Notes: a model not told the origin generated them from the letters alone. Numbered from the stretch's first letter, positions 30,547 through 43,479 are shown. The stretch: DNA of 64,000 nucleotides from Undaria pinnatifida (GCA_012845835.1 JABAKD010000002.1:6678103-6742102); one strand, 5' to 3'. Numbers and translations: made by a program.

Positions 30547-33186
30547 GGTGCGCTACCTACGGGCACTGCTGCTATAGCAGGCAGTACCTCTTCTTCTCCT
30601 ACGCGTTCTCTGTCCAACAGGTTCAGCTACTGTCCACGGCTCGTGTACCGCCTCCTGTTCTTGCTGAGTTAGTCAAAGCAACGTACAGCTGGCAACGGAC
30701 GTCGGTATTGGTTTTGGTTTGTTTTAAAAGACCTCGCCGATAGTTTTTTGTATAGGTTTCACTATAGGAGGTATGGTTCCATGAGTGCGCTTTGCTGCTG
30801 TGAGAACTCGATGTTTTGAAGGTATGGTTCCAACGTTTCACTTTTACCGACACTTGTTTTGATATATGTGGTTCCAGAATTACATTTTATGTACCTCAAG
30901 TGGTACTGCTGTATACTTATTGTGAGGAGGGTGGTTCCAATGTTAGTCAATACAGAAACGCCTTCAGAATCCGAAACGCCAACAAACAGATAATCGGGTC
31001 CGTTCGTTCGTGATTCGTTGCCATGTTTTGACATGCGGCGCAACTTGACTCTCAACCCGCCGTGGTTTTGAGCATGCACGCTTGGAAAACGGACACACCA
31101 CAACACACGACACACGACGACTGGACGAGAACAATGAACGTATCCTACTCAAGCGGAGGGTTGGTTAGCTGCACACCTCACGAAACGACTGGCGTGTCGT
31201 GCGCTATGATTGTAAAAACTCCACTCGTAGGCGAGCGATTGTAGTTTTTCGGCGCCCCATTTTGGACGTTCCAACTCAAAACTAGTCGGAGGTTTAGGTT
31301 TGTCCGGTTTTCCCCTAGCTGCGTGAGAACATTGATATTTACAGGTGACATATGTTCTCTCGCCTCCCACCAGTACGTGCCTTCATGCATATCACACGGC
31401 GGCAGCAGGATGTTCGTGACTCCAGAGACAGTCATAATCAGAGTATTATTAATAGCCACTATGGCCATCTATCTGTAGCTTGTTGAGCATCATGTATCAT
31501 CGTCGTGTGCGTGGGTTGTGATCATCGTACAGTACTGCCGTGCGGCACAGGATATCGGACGAAAAGCGAAGCACTCACAGGGGGGGGGGGGTGCTCGCTC
31601 TTGTGCTGCGCCCTGGTAGAGAATAGCAGGATATTCGTCACTCGAGCGACGACAGTCAGGGCCAAAGGCATGACTGTTTACGCGTATCGTGCCATGGTGT
31701 GATTCATGTGCTCATCGTACATACAATGCCTTTTACGGCGCAGGAGTCTGCCTGCGCCGGCATCCGACACACAGCAAAGCAGCACTCGACCGAGAGAGCC
31801 ACAGAGGAGGATGTGCACACGCCTCCTGCACTGCGCTCTGTCTGGTAGTAGCGACACGAATAATACAACAGTAGTTAGTTAGTTGGTATTATGGTCCGTG
31901 CAGGATACTATCTCCAACAACGTTTGGGCTCATAACTTTTCAAGTAAGATGAATTTCAAGATAGGGGAAGACCACAGTCATCAGTCGTGATCACCAGACA
32001 GAGGGCAGGGTGTGAACTACGTACAGTCTTGTTTTGACAACAACAAAAAAACTTAAAACTCTACCCTGGGGTTGGCGGCGGAAGTGGAGGGAGGGAGGGA
32101 GGGATCATCATCATCACCAACGAACTGATGATAAATAGAGGAGGAGGCGGCGCCCTCTACCGGGGACGGGGGGGGGGGAGGACAGCAGTTGCGACGAAAC
32201 GCTTGAACATGTTCCCCCTTCAACAAATGCAATGACCGAAGCTTCGCCGAAGACGGGGGGGAGTAGCCGGAGGAAAACCTGGAGTTACTTGCTCATTTTT
32301 TTCGTCGTCTGCCCGTCTGTGGGCTCCGTTCCAGTACTTGTAGAGTTTGGGTTTCGAGATGCGTGTACAAGTATGTGTGCGTGGAGCCGTCACAGTTTGA
32401 GATTTGTTTCAAATAATTCATCCACTACAGAATGAAGCTGTCTCGTTTTTTTTCAAGAAAGCCCTTTTTTTGCCAAAACCACAACTATATTTTGGCATTG
32501 GGGGGCTCAACTTGGAACGCTATGTTCGATTTTGTGCCTTTGCCTAACTTGCCTTTGCCAACTGGATCTAGCTGCTGCACCAAACAGACAGGAAAATACA
32601 CTTGATGTGGTCATCGTAACCAACGAAAAACAAACAAACAAACAGACCAAAAGGATGACCAATAAGTCTAAGCAAGGACAAAAACCAAACGCACGTATAC
32701 GGCATATATTAATCGCTTAGACAACATTTTGGTGATCTACTGACGGCAAGAAGGCTTCGAAACACCCATTTAGTTTGGATATGTTTTTTCGGCCGGCCGG
32801 CCGAAGGGGTACGGAGGTGTGCCCCGGATTTGTTTTTTCGTTTGCCTTTGCTTCAACAATTAATATGTATAAATTGGGGTTGGAATTGAGAAGGTGCAAC
32901 GGCTGGCGCAAGCGCAGGGCATGGCGCAAGCGATCGCCAGAACGATGGAGAGCCTACTACACGAGATGGTGTCATTAAACACTGTACACATAGCAACACG
33001 TGGTAACAGCTTCCAGAGGCTATACGGGCTGTGACGGTAAAAACCGTCATAGCGCATACAAGGGCCCATAATAGTCAGCCGGAGAAACGACTGACACGCA
33101 AGATGTCACAACCCCTAGAAAAAAAAAAAACAGCACGTCTAAACCGATTCCTGGAGACGACGGGGTGCGGGCACCGCATTCTTTGA
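30547..33186. other. Region without a supported gene
   Basis: Scattered TACTGCTGTA and TATTAATAG motifs, poly-G runs at 31579 and 32168, GGGA tandem units at 32090-32103 and AT/CAAA repeats near 32630. A 67-aa frame at 32232 has a hydrophobic N-terminal stretch (SYLLIFFVVCPSVGS) but no splice or domain support. Confidence 0.4.
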
Positions 33187-33187
33187 A

Positions 33188-33848
33188 AGAGGCACGCTAC
33201 GGTCGGGGTGCATCCTATTTTTGCTGAGGCTCCTCACTTGAGGAGCTTTGTCCCTTTCTTAACTCGCCTTCTTAACCCAAAAAAAGATTTGGGGTTGGGG
33301 GGGGGTGCCGCTGGATGACCAATCCCATGGCCCAGGTATTAAGGCTTACTATGGATTGATGTTTTAAGGCTTAGTTTCGGGTAGGCTATTGGTTAACCTT
33401 TTGCAAGTGTGGTCAAACGTACTAATACCCCATTAGTCTAATACCTTAACAAATTGCGTCGTCGACAGACCATGTTTTTTTTCGGGTCGGGGGTTCAAAT
33501 CTCACCATCCACAATAATAATAAACTTTTTCAGAACTTTCCCCATGTCGAACTTGAAAAATACTCTCCCCGCTATCCCCAGGAAATGAAACCGCTTGGGA
33601 TATTGACAGGTCCGCCCGTATATCCGGCCGACCTGGCATCCCGCCGTTTCAGGGGGAGAAAGTGTTATAAGTTATAGGTCTTAGTTTGGGTAAGCTATTG
33701 GTTAACCTTTTGCAAGTGGTCAAACGGATTAGACTAATACCCCACTAATATCTTAACAGCCTCCACAAATACCTTGACATAAAGAAATCCCGTCATTCCG
33801 GGACCAATTCGGACAAAATTCGCTACACCTCAGTCGCAGCACGCGTCC
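33188..33848 (+). mobile_element. GACGCG-ended MITE split by a TRIM
   Basis: The left part (33188-33359: GGCACGCTACGGTCGGGGTG, TCCTCACTTGAGGAGCTT, CCAATCCCATGGCCCAGGTA) and right part (33759-33848: CCCGTCATTCCGGGACC, then CGCAGCACGCGTC) match the ends of the MITEs at 38214 and 39414. The 399-bp TRIM lies between them. Confidence 0.75.
33360..33758 (+). mobile_element. TRIM-like miniature LTR retrotransposon, copy 2
   Basis: LTRs at 33360-33451 and 33663-33758 begin TGTT and end TTAACA. The internal region matches copy 1 (GCGTCGTCGACAGACCATG, GGGGGTTCAAATCTCACC, CCGTATATCCGGCCGACCTG) and ends in a purine tract (CAGGGGGAGAAAG). No target duplication is evident. LTR divergence looks like roughly 15-20% by eye, so the insertion is not recent. 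Confidence 0.75.
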
Positions 33849-34985
33849 AAAGAGCAACGCGCCTATGGAAACATCCCGACGATACCTTCTTAGAGCTGCC
33901 ATTTTTTGTTGTGCGCGCCCCCTTAGTGTAGGAAAAAATTATCTCCGGTAACTATCCCAGGGCATGTGTTACCTTGGGTGATATAGGGTATGTACACAAC
34001 CGGCGTTAGTCGCCATCGCAACCCCCACACCGTCAGTCTCGTCTTCTTCGGTCCCAAGTCCTACAAGAACTACCGTCATCGATCGCGTCCATCATTTACC
34101 CCCGAGTCCAATAAAATCTAGCCCCATCGACGGTGCCCATTCCGATACCCCCGAGCGAACATACAGATTCCTGCACGCGCCGACTGCAAGCAAGTGTCTC
34201 TTCCTGCACCGATATTGTAACCGCTGAATCGTTATTGGATAATGCCGATTTTGTAAGGTTCTTCCCACCGGCATAATTCAGCCGAGTCCCGCTATCGCCC
34301 CCCACAGCATGCCCAATGTGTTGAGATGGTAAGGTATTTGCTACCCACTGGTCTGTATATTCATTGACTAAATATCAACCAAAAGACTAAGTAGGCCAGT
34401 AGTAGAACCTTAATATATCAGGTTCTATATACTGAAAGGAGTTTTCGCCGGCATCGGACCCGGTTTTCTCAAGCGATTACCGCCCGTGACTGATACAATC
34501 GTGTTCATTTAGCCCCGACATCTCGCGAAGCAGCCGCCTCCTATTTGTCCTCCACTTTTATCGCAGGCTGGTTCTTGGCCCTGGCTCAAGTTTATCAAAA
34601 CGCGCTGAGTGGTCGTGTTGGAGGTATGACATGACTTATGATGTCTGCTGGAGCGCTCCAACACAGAACTCGACAGCAGCTCTTCCACCGGTGTGACGTC
34701 AATTCTTAGGTTTCCTCGAAATTTTCGCAGGTCGGTCGGGCGATGGTACTTGAGGTATCGAGTGTCCTCCGCGGATGGTGCCGTACGCAAAAATGTATAC
34801 GAGTAGCTATATCTCGGAATATGTTGTGATGTCGAAAAACAACGTCGAAATTATGATTTCAATTATCACCAGCATGCCTCCCCCCCCTCCGTATCCCGCA
34901 TCCCTTCGGACAGCTGCACCCCACCCAACCGCTCCAGCCCCACGCATCCCGCACCCCTTCCAACGGTCCCCCCTGCCCCCCCGCC
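33849..34985. other. Region without a supported gene
   Basis: No gene. Stretches near 34435-34560 and 34880-34985 (CCGCATCCCTTC..., CCCACCCAACCGCTCC) resemble the 36.0-36.8 kb repeats. Confidence 0.4.
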
Positions 34986-34989
34986 CGCC

Positions 34990-35845
34990 CGCTAAGAGCA
35001 GAATTAGGAATGCGCCCACATAAAACAAATAGAGACGTGAGAAGGTTGAATTGGCAATATAAAGTGAAGAACATGCCAGAAAAGAGGTTGCCAGCCATGG
35101 TTGATAGGGCTGTATGGGAGAAAATAACGAAAGGGCGAGCTGGAATATGATGGGATAGCGTATTCGAGAAAACACGAAAGGATATACCGGGAGACCGAGC
35201 AGAGGTGCTGTCTACAGAGAAGTTTGGCGGGTACAAAACAGAAGTAAAAGGAAGAACAGAAGAAGAGGAAAGCCAAGCGCTAAGGAATAAGGTGAAAGAG
35301 AAGAACCACTTAGAGATACACGGGGAGTTGAGGGAAGATATTGGAATGAAAACGTATTTGCACGATCCAATGGACTACGCGAAAAAGCTGAAACTGCGAT
35401 TTCGTGTAGGGGACCTGGACCTACCAGAAAGGACGAAAGAGATATACCAGTAGTCGGGAGGAGGAGGACATGGCTGTAAATACGTGCCCCTGTGGCACGA
35501 CAATAGGAAGTAGGAATCACACAGTAGGAGAATGTGAAATACACAAGGAGGAACGGGATGCGTTGGAGAAGGAGATGACTAAATTAGACGTATGTGACGT
35601 GGCAGAGGTTGGTAGACTAGAGAGTAGCGATAAAACGATCGTTATCCTAGGAGATAGATGGTGGCCGCAGAAGGCGAAACAGGACGGGGATAGGATAAGC
35701 AAACAGTTTCTATGTAGTATATGGAAGAGGCGTAATGAGCGCCCGAATGTTGGAGATTTCTCTATGATGAGTAAGAACGGTGCTCGGTCTCGAAAGGGAC
35801 GCATGGTCAACGGTCAAATGACTAAGGCAAGTAACAAATGAGTAC
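34990..35845 (+). mobile_element. Non-LTR retrotransposon (LINE) 3' fragment, copy B
   Basis: Better preserved than copy A. Two frames, 35205-35453 and 35470-35841, together give the C-terminal tail of a LINE-type protein. Segments in order: GMKTYLHDPMDYAKKLKLRF, LDLPERTKEIYQ, a stop and frameshift, then CPCGTTIGSRNHTVGECEIH (Cys-x-Cys ... His ... Cys), KTIVILGDRWWPQ, LCSIWKRRNERPN and a basic end (NGARSRKGRMVNGQMTKASNK). The reverse transcriptase core is absent. It ends in stop TGA, then a C-rich homopolymer tract rather than poly-A. The conserved C-terminus in two copies argues the family was recently coding. Confidence 0.65.
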
Positions 35846-35930
35846 GCCCCCGCCCCCCTCCCCCCCCCCCCCCCCCCCCCCCCCCTCCCCTCCCCCCCTC
35901 CCTCCCTCCCCCCTCCCCCCCCCGCATTCA
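35846..35930 (+). repeat. Poly-C tract after the LINE fragment
   Basis: C with scattered T, including a 35-base pure C run. Copy A is also followed by a C-rich tract (13146-13190), so the C-tract may be part of the LINE 3' end. Confidence 0.7.
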
Positions 35931-35999
35931 GCTCTAGCATCTGCTAGAAAGCTTCTCGAACACCCGCAACTTCTATAAAGAATATCCTCGGTGACGTCG

Positions 36000-36860
36000 C
36001 GATCGTTCTCGGTCAGTTCCCTCGCAGTTGGTTCTTGCCCGCAACCTCCCGAGCGATCTGGCAGAGATTTCAGACCATGGGGGTAACCAGTGCAACGCTT
36101 CGAGCGCGATAGCCGCTTGAACGGAAAGCAAGCGTCGACTAATGAGCTAGAGTAATACGGGAAACCATATGCGCATGAAAAAAGTTCAGAGGGTGAGCTC
36201 AACATATTTCGCGCCCCATCTCCCAGCCCCACCCCACCATTCCTCGTCCCGCATCCTTTTCACAGTGTTTCACAAGCCCCCACTATCGAGAAGCCTGCCT
36301 GTCGTCGGTAACATCGCGACACTCATCAACGATCTCTCAGCCAGCAGGTACTCGCCGCCATCCTCCCGAAGAGCCTTGCAGAGATTTCGGACAACAGGGG
36401 TGAAAACGGTTAAAAGTTAATGCTCCCCGTGCGATCCAAACCACTTGAAAGGAACACGGCTCGTCCAAATTATGGCCGGCAACGCTGCCCCCCCCCCTCA
36501 CTCCCTCATCCTGCCCCCCCCCACCCTAAACCCGCGCCCCTTCCAACGTTTCACAACCTCCCGCTAGATATGTGAAACTCACACATTGTGAATGACGGCC
36601 GCGATCTTTGTGAGCCACCTCCCAACCCGGGTTTTGCCCCGCAATCTGCCGAGCGATCTTTAAAAGATATTTCGAACTTCGGGGGCATACAACCAGTGAA
36701 AATGAAACGCTCTCCGCGCGATCGAGCAAGCCGCTGGAAGGGAAAACAAGCGTCGGGGATCGAGTTAGGGTGATAGGAGCGGAGAACTTGCGCATGAAAC
36801 AAAAATAGAGGGGTGAGAACAACCTGCTTACTAGTGGCACAAACGACGCACAACTTTCTC
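36000..36860. repeat. Degenerate tandem repeats of about 300 bp
   Basis: Three copies (about 36009-36200, 36355-36480, 36627-36830) share CCGAGCGATCT, AGAGATTTC, a GGGGGTAACCAGTG-like string, GCGATCGAGC-AGCCGCTTGAA and GCGCATGAAA. No coding function is seen. Confidence 0.55.
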
Positions 36861-38213
36861 GATACTTGTGTTGTCAGGTCTTCAATGGATTTCGCGTGGG
36901 ATCCTGCCACAACGTGACTCGCGAGCGCTGTTATGCAGCCATTCGCCGGGGGGCGTGGTAGGAACACAAGGCAGGCTTAAGGGCCGTGACCCCGTGTTTA
37001 CGTTGACGAGCGAGCCTGTACATCCGCGTGTTGGTTATCGGTACAGCCATCTTCTATCGCTGTATGGAGCATGGGGTTCACTTCCTATGTCCTTGAAGCG
37101 GTGCCCTTGGAGTACCCAACAGCGTTGCACAATGTACTTAACGAGAAGACGCCAGGGGAGACTCGGATAGAACGAAGTCGGGTGCCTCTTCGGTCTTCAT
37201 GCCGAGCGAAGAGCGAATAACAACGGCTGGAGGAAATTTGACACCAGAGGGGGCGGTCAACGGTGGATCAGGAGGGAGAAAATGCATTCCTCGCAAGGAA
37301 ATTCAGCACAAGGCATGCTACAACAGTGAACAGCACTCGACTTATCCTAGTATAAGTGTTGCCTCGCCTTTATAAGATCCCTTGCGTAAGATTTCCCCGT
37401 GTGGGATGCACGTTTCCCCCTGCTAATCTAGGGTAACGCTCTGGTCTCGGAAACTTCTCCAACTGTCGTTTATTCAGCATGAAGAGACGCTCGACCTCGT
37501 GTTATCCAGCTCTCCCATGGTATCTTCTCGTTGGGCACGTTGTGCAACGCCGTAGGATAATTCCTGGATAAAAGCTGGAGTCATCGAGTGAGCCCCATGC
37601 AACGATAGCAGAGGCCATGCAATACGACGAAACAGGCGTGTACCAAAGAGTGGTGCCCCTCTGACCATTGACCTCCATTTATCCGGATCGCCCATTGTAT
37701 CTTCTCGTTGGAAACGTTGTGCAATGCTTTTAGATATTTTCTTCATAAAAAGGCTCGGGGGTATCGGGAGTGAGCCCTACTGCGACGATAATGGAGGTCT
37801 TGTGGTAGCTAAAGCTACCGGTAGGGGTGCTGGGGAACGTTGGAGGAGGTCGGGCAAGAGACAAACCTCTGCTATCGTCGCATGGGGAGGCAGACCTCTG
37901 CCATCGTCGCATGGGGCATGGGTCTCAAGTCTGATGTCCCGGAACCGGCACTCGACAACTACTCAACGGCATTGCATAACGTGTCCAACGAGAAGATACA
38001 ACGGGATCACGAGCTCGCCCGAGGCCGAGCGTCTCTTCGTTCTTCATGCGGAGCGAAGAGCGAACAACAGCCGGAGGAGATCCGACACCAGAATGCGCGG
38101 CAACGGTGGGTCAGCAAGGATAGAGCGCATTCCGTGTGCGTGGGGAAGTGCAGCACAAGGCATCCTACAAAGGTGAGGCAGCACACGACTTATCCGGTTC
38201 CCAGCGCTGCGTC

Positions 38214-38471
38214 GCGACGTGTTCTGCGATAGAAGTGCACCACTTTTTTTCTGAGGTTCCTCACTCCCGGAGCTTAAGACATTTTCCAAAAAAAACGATT
38301 TTGGAGAAAAATAACCCTTCTACCGGACAAAACACCCCATGGCTTAGGTATACAGCGAGAATCGTGCAAAAATAAAAATGGCCTTTTTTTCCGACGATTA
38401 TGAGGTCAAGGAGCCCAGTCATTCAGAAAGCATTTCAGACGAAACGTGCTGCCCCTATCGTAGCACGCGTC
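38214..38471. mobile_element. GACGCG-ended MITE, about 258 bp
   Basis: TIRs: GACGTGTTCTGCGATAGAAG at left; GACGCGTGCTACGATAGGGG read inward from the right. Inside are GGTTCCTCACTCCCGGAGCT and CAAGGAGCCCAGTCATTC, shared with 33188 and 39414. It sits at the loop of a fold-back unit; the host sequence (GCTGC...TCGCCTTTA) resumes on the other side. Confidence 0.75.
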
Positions 38472-39198
38472 TCGCCTTTAGAACACGCGGTGTATTTGAT
38501 TTCTTTCCGTGAATTGCACGTTCCTTCTTGATGACCCACCGTTCGTTACTGCGCACTCTGGTCTCGGGAAACCCTCCCGACTGTCGTTCCCTGAAAATGA
38601 AGAGACACTCGAGATCACGTTTTCCGGGCCTCCCATGATACCTTTTTCGTTGAGCACGTGGTGCAACGCCGTTGGATAGGTCTTGAGTAAAAGCTCGGGG
38701 GCATCGGAAGTGAGTCCATGCGATGATAGCAGAGATCAGGCGATACGACAAAACAGGCGTGTACCCAAAAGTGGTACCATTCTGACCCTCGACCCGGGTC
38801 TCCCAATGTATCACCTCATTTGGCAGGGTATGCATTGCTATTTACAGTTCTTGATTAAAGGCTCGGTGACATCGGGAGTGAGCTCCATCCATCCAACGAT
38901 ACAAGATGCCTAGAAGCAGCCGAAGCTACCGGTAGTGGCGAAGGGGGAACGTTGGCGGAGGCCAGCCAAGAGGCCGACTCCTGTTGACGAGTCGTTCCAC
39001 GGTGCCCCCCCCAACTTTTCTTTTAACAAAATCGCCGGTTTCGAAAACAGCTCCTGGGCGTATCTCCTGAAATGCGGCGCCCCTTGTCAACCTGACGTCA
39101 AGGTTCGATCCTCCTTTGCAAACAAGAAAACGTGTAAAATGTTTGGGTTTCTTTGTAGCATCGGTCCTCGTGTCTAGCAGCTATGAAACGTTCGTTAA

Positions 39199-39278
39199 CG
39201 CCTTTGCAACTGGAAACCCTTTTGGGGACAAATTTACTTGAATTTAGCACAGGGGGGGATTTTGGGGCTCTAAAGGGG
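39199..39278 (+). mobile_element. piggyBac-like MITE, copy B (80 bp)
   Basis: Perfect TTAA on both sides (39195-39198 and 39279-39282). Ends CGCCTTTGCAACTGG and CTCTAAAGGGG are short inverted repeats. The core TTTTGGGGACAAATTTACTT is shared with copies A and C. Confidence 0.85.
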
Positions 39279-39413
39279 TTAAAGAAAAGAAAAGAGAACA
39301 TCGCTGGTTTGGGGGCGGGGGGCTATGGTCGAACGTACGTGTTCAGCACGTGCCACGGCAGAGGTGCACCGTTTTGTTTCTCTGGGTTACCTCCCTTGAA
39401 GAGCTCTAGAGCA

Positions 39414-39683
39414 GACGCGCGCTACGATAGAGGTGCGCCAATTTTTTTCTAATACTACCCTCAATTTCGGGGGCTCAAGACTTCTCCCAAAACTGATTTG
39501 GACGAAAATAGAACTGCTTCGTACAACACCGGATGAAAAAAAAACCATCTGGCCTGGGTACACGACGAGATTTTTCATGCCAAACAAAATGTGACCGATT
39601 TTCCGACGATTTTGGGTTAAGGAGCCCCGTCATTCAGAAAAAAAAAACAGACGAAATCTGCTACCTCTATCGTAGCCCGCGTC
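39414..39683. mobile_element. GACGCG-ended MITE, 270 bp, best copy
   Basis: TIRs of about 24 bp: GACGCGCGCTACGATAGAGG at left and GACGCGGGCTACGATAGAGG read inward from the right. The centre contains AAAACTGATTTGGACGAAAA and AAGGAGCCCCGTCATTCAG. A right-half copy (GGAGCCCCGCCGTTCAG ... GGTAGCACGTGCC) follows at 39684-39890. Confidence 0.85.
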
Positions 39684-41399
39684 TTTTTTTTCACCCAAAA
39701 CCTGTTTCGGAGTTAGCTGAAAGCGCAACCCGATGAACACACCCACACTCACGGCGTCGGTATACAAAAAAATGCCCTTGCCAAACAAGACTAACGAACC
39801 AACAGTCTTGGGGTGAAGGAGCCCCGCCGTTCAGGACCCCGTTTAGCCGAAAAATGCTACCGCCATCGGTAGCACGTGCCTGTTATCGTTGAACGGGGTG
39901 TAAAGCTCATTCCTCCAGTCCGTGAACCGGTGCTCAAGAACTATTCAACGGTGTCGCACAACATGGACAACGAAAAAATATCATGGGAGACGGGGATAGG
40001 ATGGCGTCGAGTGTCGTTTCGTTCTTCATGCGGGGCGAAGAGCGAGCACAAGTCGGAGGATTTCCCGGAACCAGTGTGCGTGGTAACGGTAGATAAGCAA
40101 GCAAAAAGAGAATTCCATGTGGGAATGTTCAACACATAGGATCCTACGAAGGCTCGTCAATGCTCGCCTATGCGGTTCTCAGCACTGCTTCGCCTTTATA
40201 AGATGCCATGCATTGTATTTCCCGGCGTTGAACGCACGTCCCTCCTTACTGATCCACCGATACCGTGCTTTCTAGTCTCGGAAACTGCTTCGGCTACTGT
40301 TCGTGCAGTCGCAAACATGAGAGGTACCCGACTTCGTCTTATCCGGGTCTCTCATTATATTTTCTCGTTGGGCACGCTGTGCAATGCCATTAGATAGTTC
40401 TTGATTAAAAAGCTGAGGGACATCGGAAGTGAACCCCACTACACGATAGGGGAAGTCGTGTGATACGACAAAACATGTGTGTACCCAAGGGAGGTGCCAC
40501 TCTGACACTCAACCTTGTCTTTTCTCGGTCTCCTGATGTATCTTCTCGTTGGGAACGTCGAGCAATGCCGGTGGATAGCTCATCGTTATAGGCTTGGGAA
40601 CGTTGAGCGTTGAGCCTCATGTCCCGTGCAACGAAAACAGAGGGCATGAGGTAGATGGCACTACGGGCAGGCGCACCGCGAGCAGGTTGATGGAAGCCGG
40701 CTGAGAGGCAAACCTCTGCGGTCGTTGCGTAGCGCATGGGGTTAGGGTTATCATCTTGAGGGAACTGATGCTATACCGGCAATGGAGCAGGAGGAACGAA
40801 CACCGTGAGAGGCCGGCGAAGGAGTAGACCTCTGCTATCGTTACCTGGGGCATGAGCTCCCTTCCGATGTCCATGAACCAGTACTCAAGAGATACTCGAC
40901 GGCATCGCACAACGTATTAAACGACAAATACAACGAAAGACCCCGATACAAGGTTTGGGCGTCTCTTCGTGCCGCGCGAGCAAAAAGCGGAAGAGTTCAA
41001 AGACCAGAGTGCGCGGTAGTGGTGGATCGGCAAGGAGGAACGAGCATTTCATGTAGGGAAAATAAAACCGAGTCGACTTACAAAAACGAGGCTGCATAAC
41101 ACTGGTGAAGCAGTACAGTGCAGCTTCGCTTGGGTAAGTAGTCTTGGGTTTAATTTCCTTGCATAGAATGCACGTTCCGCCTTAATGGTCCACCGCTACC
41201 GCGCATTCTGATATTTGCACTCCTTCCGCTGTTGTACACACAGCATGAAGAAGCACCCAACGTTGTAATATCTTGATCTCCGACGGTATTTTCTCGTTGA
41301 GAACGTTTGTAGAATTGGATAGTTATTTGCTCAAGGCTCGCGGACATTGGAAGTGAGTATCATGCAACGATAGCAGAGGTCTGCCCCTTGGCCGGCCTT

Positions 41400-41790
41400 C
41401 GCCACCGTTTCCCCAGTGCTGCTACAGTTAGCTTCGGCAGCCGCCCCAATTCTACCCTTCTGTGGTGGCGGTATATCATCATGGCGTCTAACCCAAGCTT
41501 GCGTTTATCACCTTTGTCGATCCTCCCCATAAAACCACATATCTATCGAGGTAATGGCAAGAGTTTTCTGGCGTCCGGGGAAGGCTACACCTCGCCTGAG
41601 CTGTCTCAACCCTCTTTCTTGATATTGGCTTCTGCAAGCTCGCATTATTTTCATCTTTGCCGATCCCGCCAAAACACCACCTCTTTCTCGAGAACACGGC
41701 GAGCGTTTTTTTTAGGGGCGTCAGGCTGCGGCTGTGTCCCTTTTCTGCCGCCTCAACCCTCTCGTGCTGTGGCAGAGGCATGATGCAATT
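41400..41790 (-). repeat. Tandem repeat, about 145-bp unit
   Basis: Two to three degenerate units sharing GATCCTCCCCATAAAACCAC / GATCCCGCCAAAACACCACC and CTCAACCCTCTC. The minus frame through it shows a repeated peptide ending NASL. Unit length is not tied to a known gene. Confidence 0.5.
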
Positions 41791-43479
41791 GTGAATCGGG
41801 GCCATGATGGGGGTGTTCTCCTGGGCTTTTGTTTTCCACAGCTTAGAGCTACTCGCGCGAGTGCCAACTGCACATATGTGCAGCCTTGGGCTACTGAGCT
41901 TTCTGATTTCCTTGCACGGACCGCAGTTAAATCGTGTTTGGTACGCTGCGTCAACAGAGCACTTTAGGTCAACATACGAATGAGCGCGGCAGTTTATGAG
42001 TAGACAGCAAGCGGCGGACGTTTCGTCGAACCCACGCTCTTGCTAACCTATGAGTGAAGTACAGAGCCACTCGCGCGAGTGCCTCAAACTCCGCATTGAC
42101 AACGACAGTCCAGTATCGCATCCAACACTACAGTCCGTAGCATTTGTCCGTGGTGCCATCATCCAACCTCGCATTATCACCTGAGTGGCGGTCAGGGGTA
42201 GGTTCGACCCCTTCTAACCCAACTTCATGCGGAGAAAGTATCGTCCAAACACCGCTTTCGCCCTCAAGAGTGGGTATCGCTGCCGTCAACCTTGCTCGGT
42301 CTGAAAAGGAAAAGTGGTTGGCTATATACGCTTCTCGGCCCCAAGGTTCGTCAGGCAAAATAGAAAAATGGGCAACGTCCGAGGGCGTTAATACTATCTG
42401 CGAGAGATTGTCACTGTAGTTGGTAGTTCATACGGCCTGGGTTCGATTTGTTTTCGAATTGAGCAAAACTTTGCCGCGGCTCCAAAAATTGCCCAGACTG
42501 GCTGGCATTTCAGCACTCAAACACCGCCGGGGAAAGGGGCGTTGGGTAGTAAGAGCGTGATCGGTGGCGTCGTACGCGACTGCAGCAGTGAAGTTCTCGT
42601 GATGTTCAGGTTGCCTGTGCCTAAACGCTTCTCCGCTTGCCTAGGACCGAGCCCGACCACACAGGTGTCCTCTCCAGCCCCAGCTCGAGCATAGAGAGTA
42701 TCCTCGATGACTCGGCGTGTTCGGCAGGTGAGACAATGGTTGTGTACCCTTTCTAAGACCACCCGGGTTAAGACATTTCGGGAGATAAGACCATGTGTAT
42801 CGGCTTGTGACGAACAAATCAACAAGTTGCAGCTAGTATGGGATAATTTTCGCAGCCGAGCAAAATGATACCATTAATAGAGATAAGAACGCCTAAGTTG
42901 GCTTGTCTCGGGGCAGTCTTAAAGTGGGTAAACCACTGTTGTTTCACCGAAGTAATCCATCTTGTAGGGTAATTGATATAATTGGCCCTGTATCATGCGT
43001 GGTCGAAGGAACACACGAAGCTTGCAAATTTTATTTCTAAAAAACCCTCGATATCACAGCAGACGTGTTTTTGTTCAGTTGTATCGACCTTTAAAAAGGA
43101 ATGCTAAACACTTCGTGGTCCGCATCGCCACCTGTGAGTTTTCCCGACTTCGTGGTCCGCATCGTCAGCTGTGAGTTTTCCCGACTTCGTGGTAGGCGTA
43201 GGCTTCTCGCTTCCAACAGTATGCCGATTGTAGATCGACACACCCAGCTGCGCGAGCTTCGTGATAGATCGTTGCGCAAATTCTGCCGGTATAATCATCG
43301 TCGAGGACGTAACTCGGTGACTCGCTTTTCACCTGAATATAAACGTGGAAAAAACGTTGCCGGTGCAACACGACGATATCTATCTCATCAATAACCACGG
43401 AGTCGGAGAGTCCATCCGTGACATGCGCAATACACGTGGGGCTGTCAGCTGGGCAAGGAACGGGCGGGACTGCGCCGTT
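41791..43479. other. Region without a supported gene
   Basis: Both strands are open at 42128-42419 (91 aa plus, 76 aa minus), without domains or splice sites. The palindrome ACTCGCGCGAGTGCC occurs at about 41850 and 42070, and CTCGCGCGAGCGG near 50440. A transposon terminus relic lies at 43016-43068 and a 38-bp tandem (TTTTCCCGACTTCGTGG) at 43115-43195. Confidence 0.4.

Larger units (their letters stand above)
37044..41390. repeat. Fold-back array 1: alternating direct and inverted arms
   Basis: Arms of about 240-360 bp alternate in orientation: direct 37044-37350, 37862-38213, 39890-40190, 40690-41120; inverted 37350-37790, 38472-38910, 40195-40660, 41130-41385. Each arm runs CTCTGCTATCGTCGCATGGG, GGCATTGCATAACGTGTCC, TCTTCATGCGGAGCGAAGAG. 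Direct and inverted arms meet at a loop containing TTCGCCTTTATAAGAT. Several hairpins can form. MITEs have inserted at one loop (38214) and between units (39199, 39414). No transposase ORF is visible. Confidence 0.75.
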
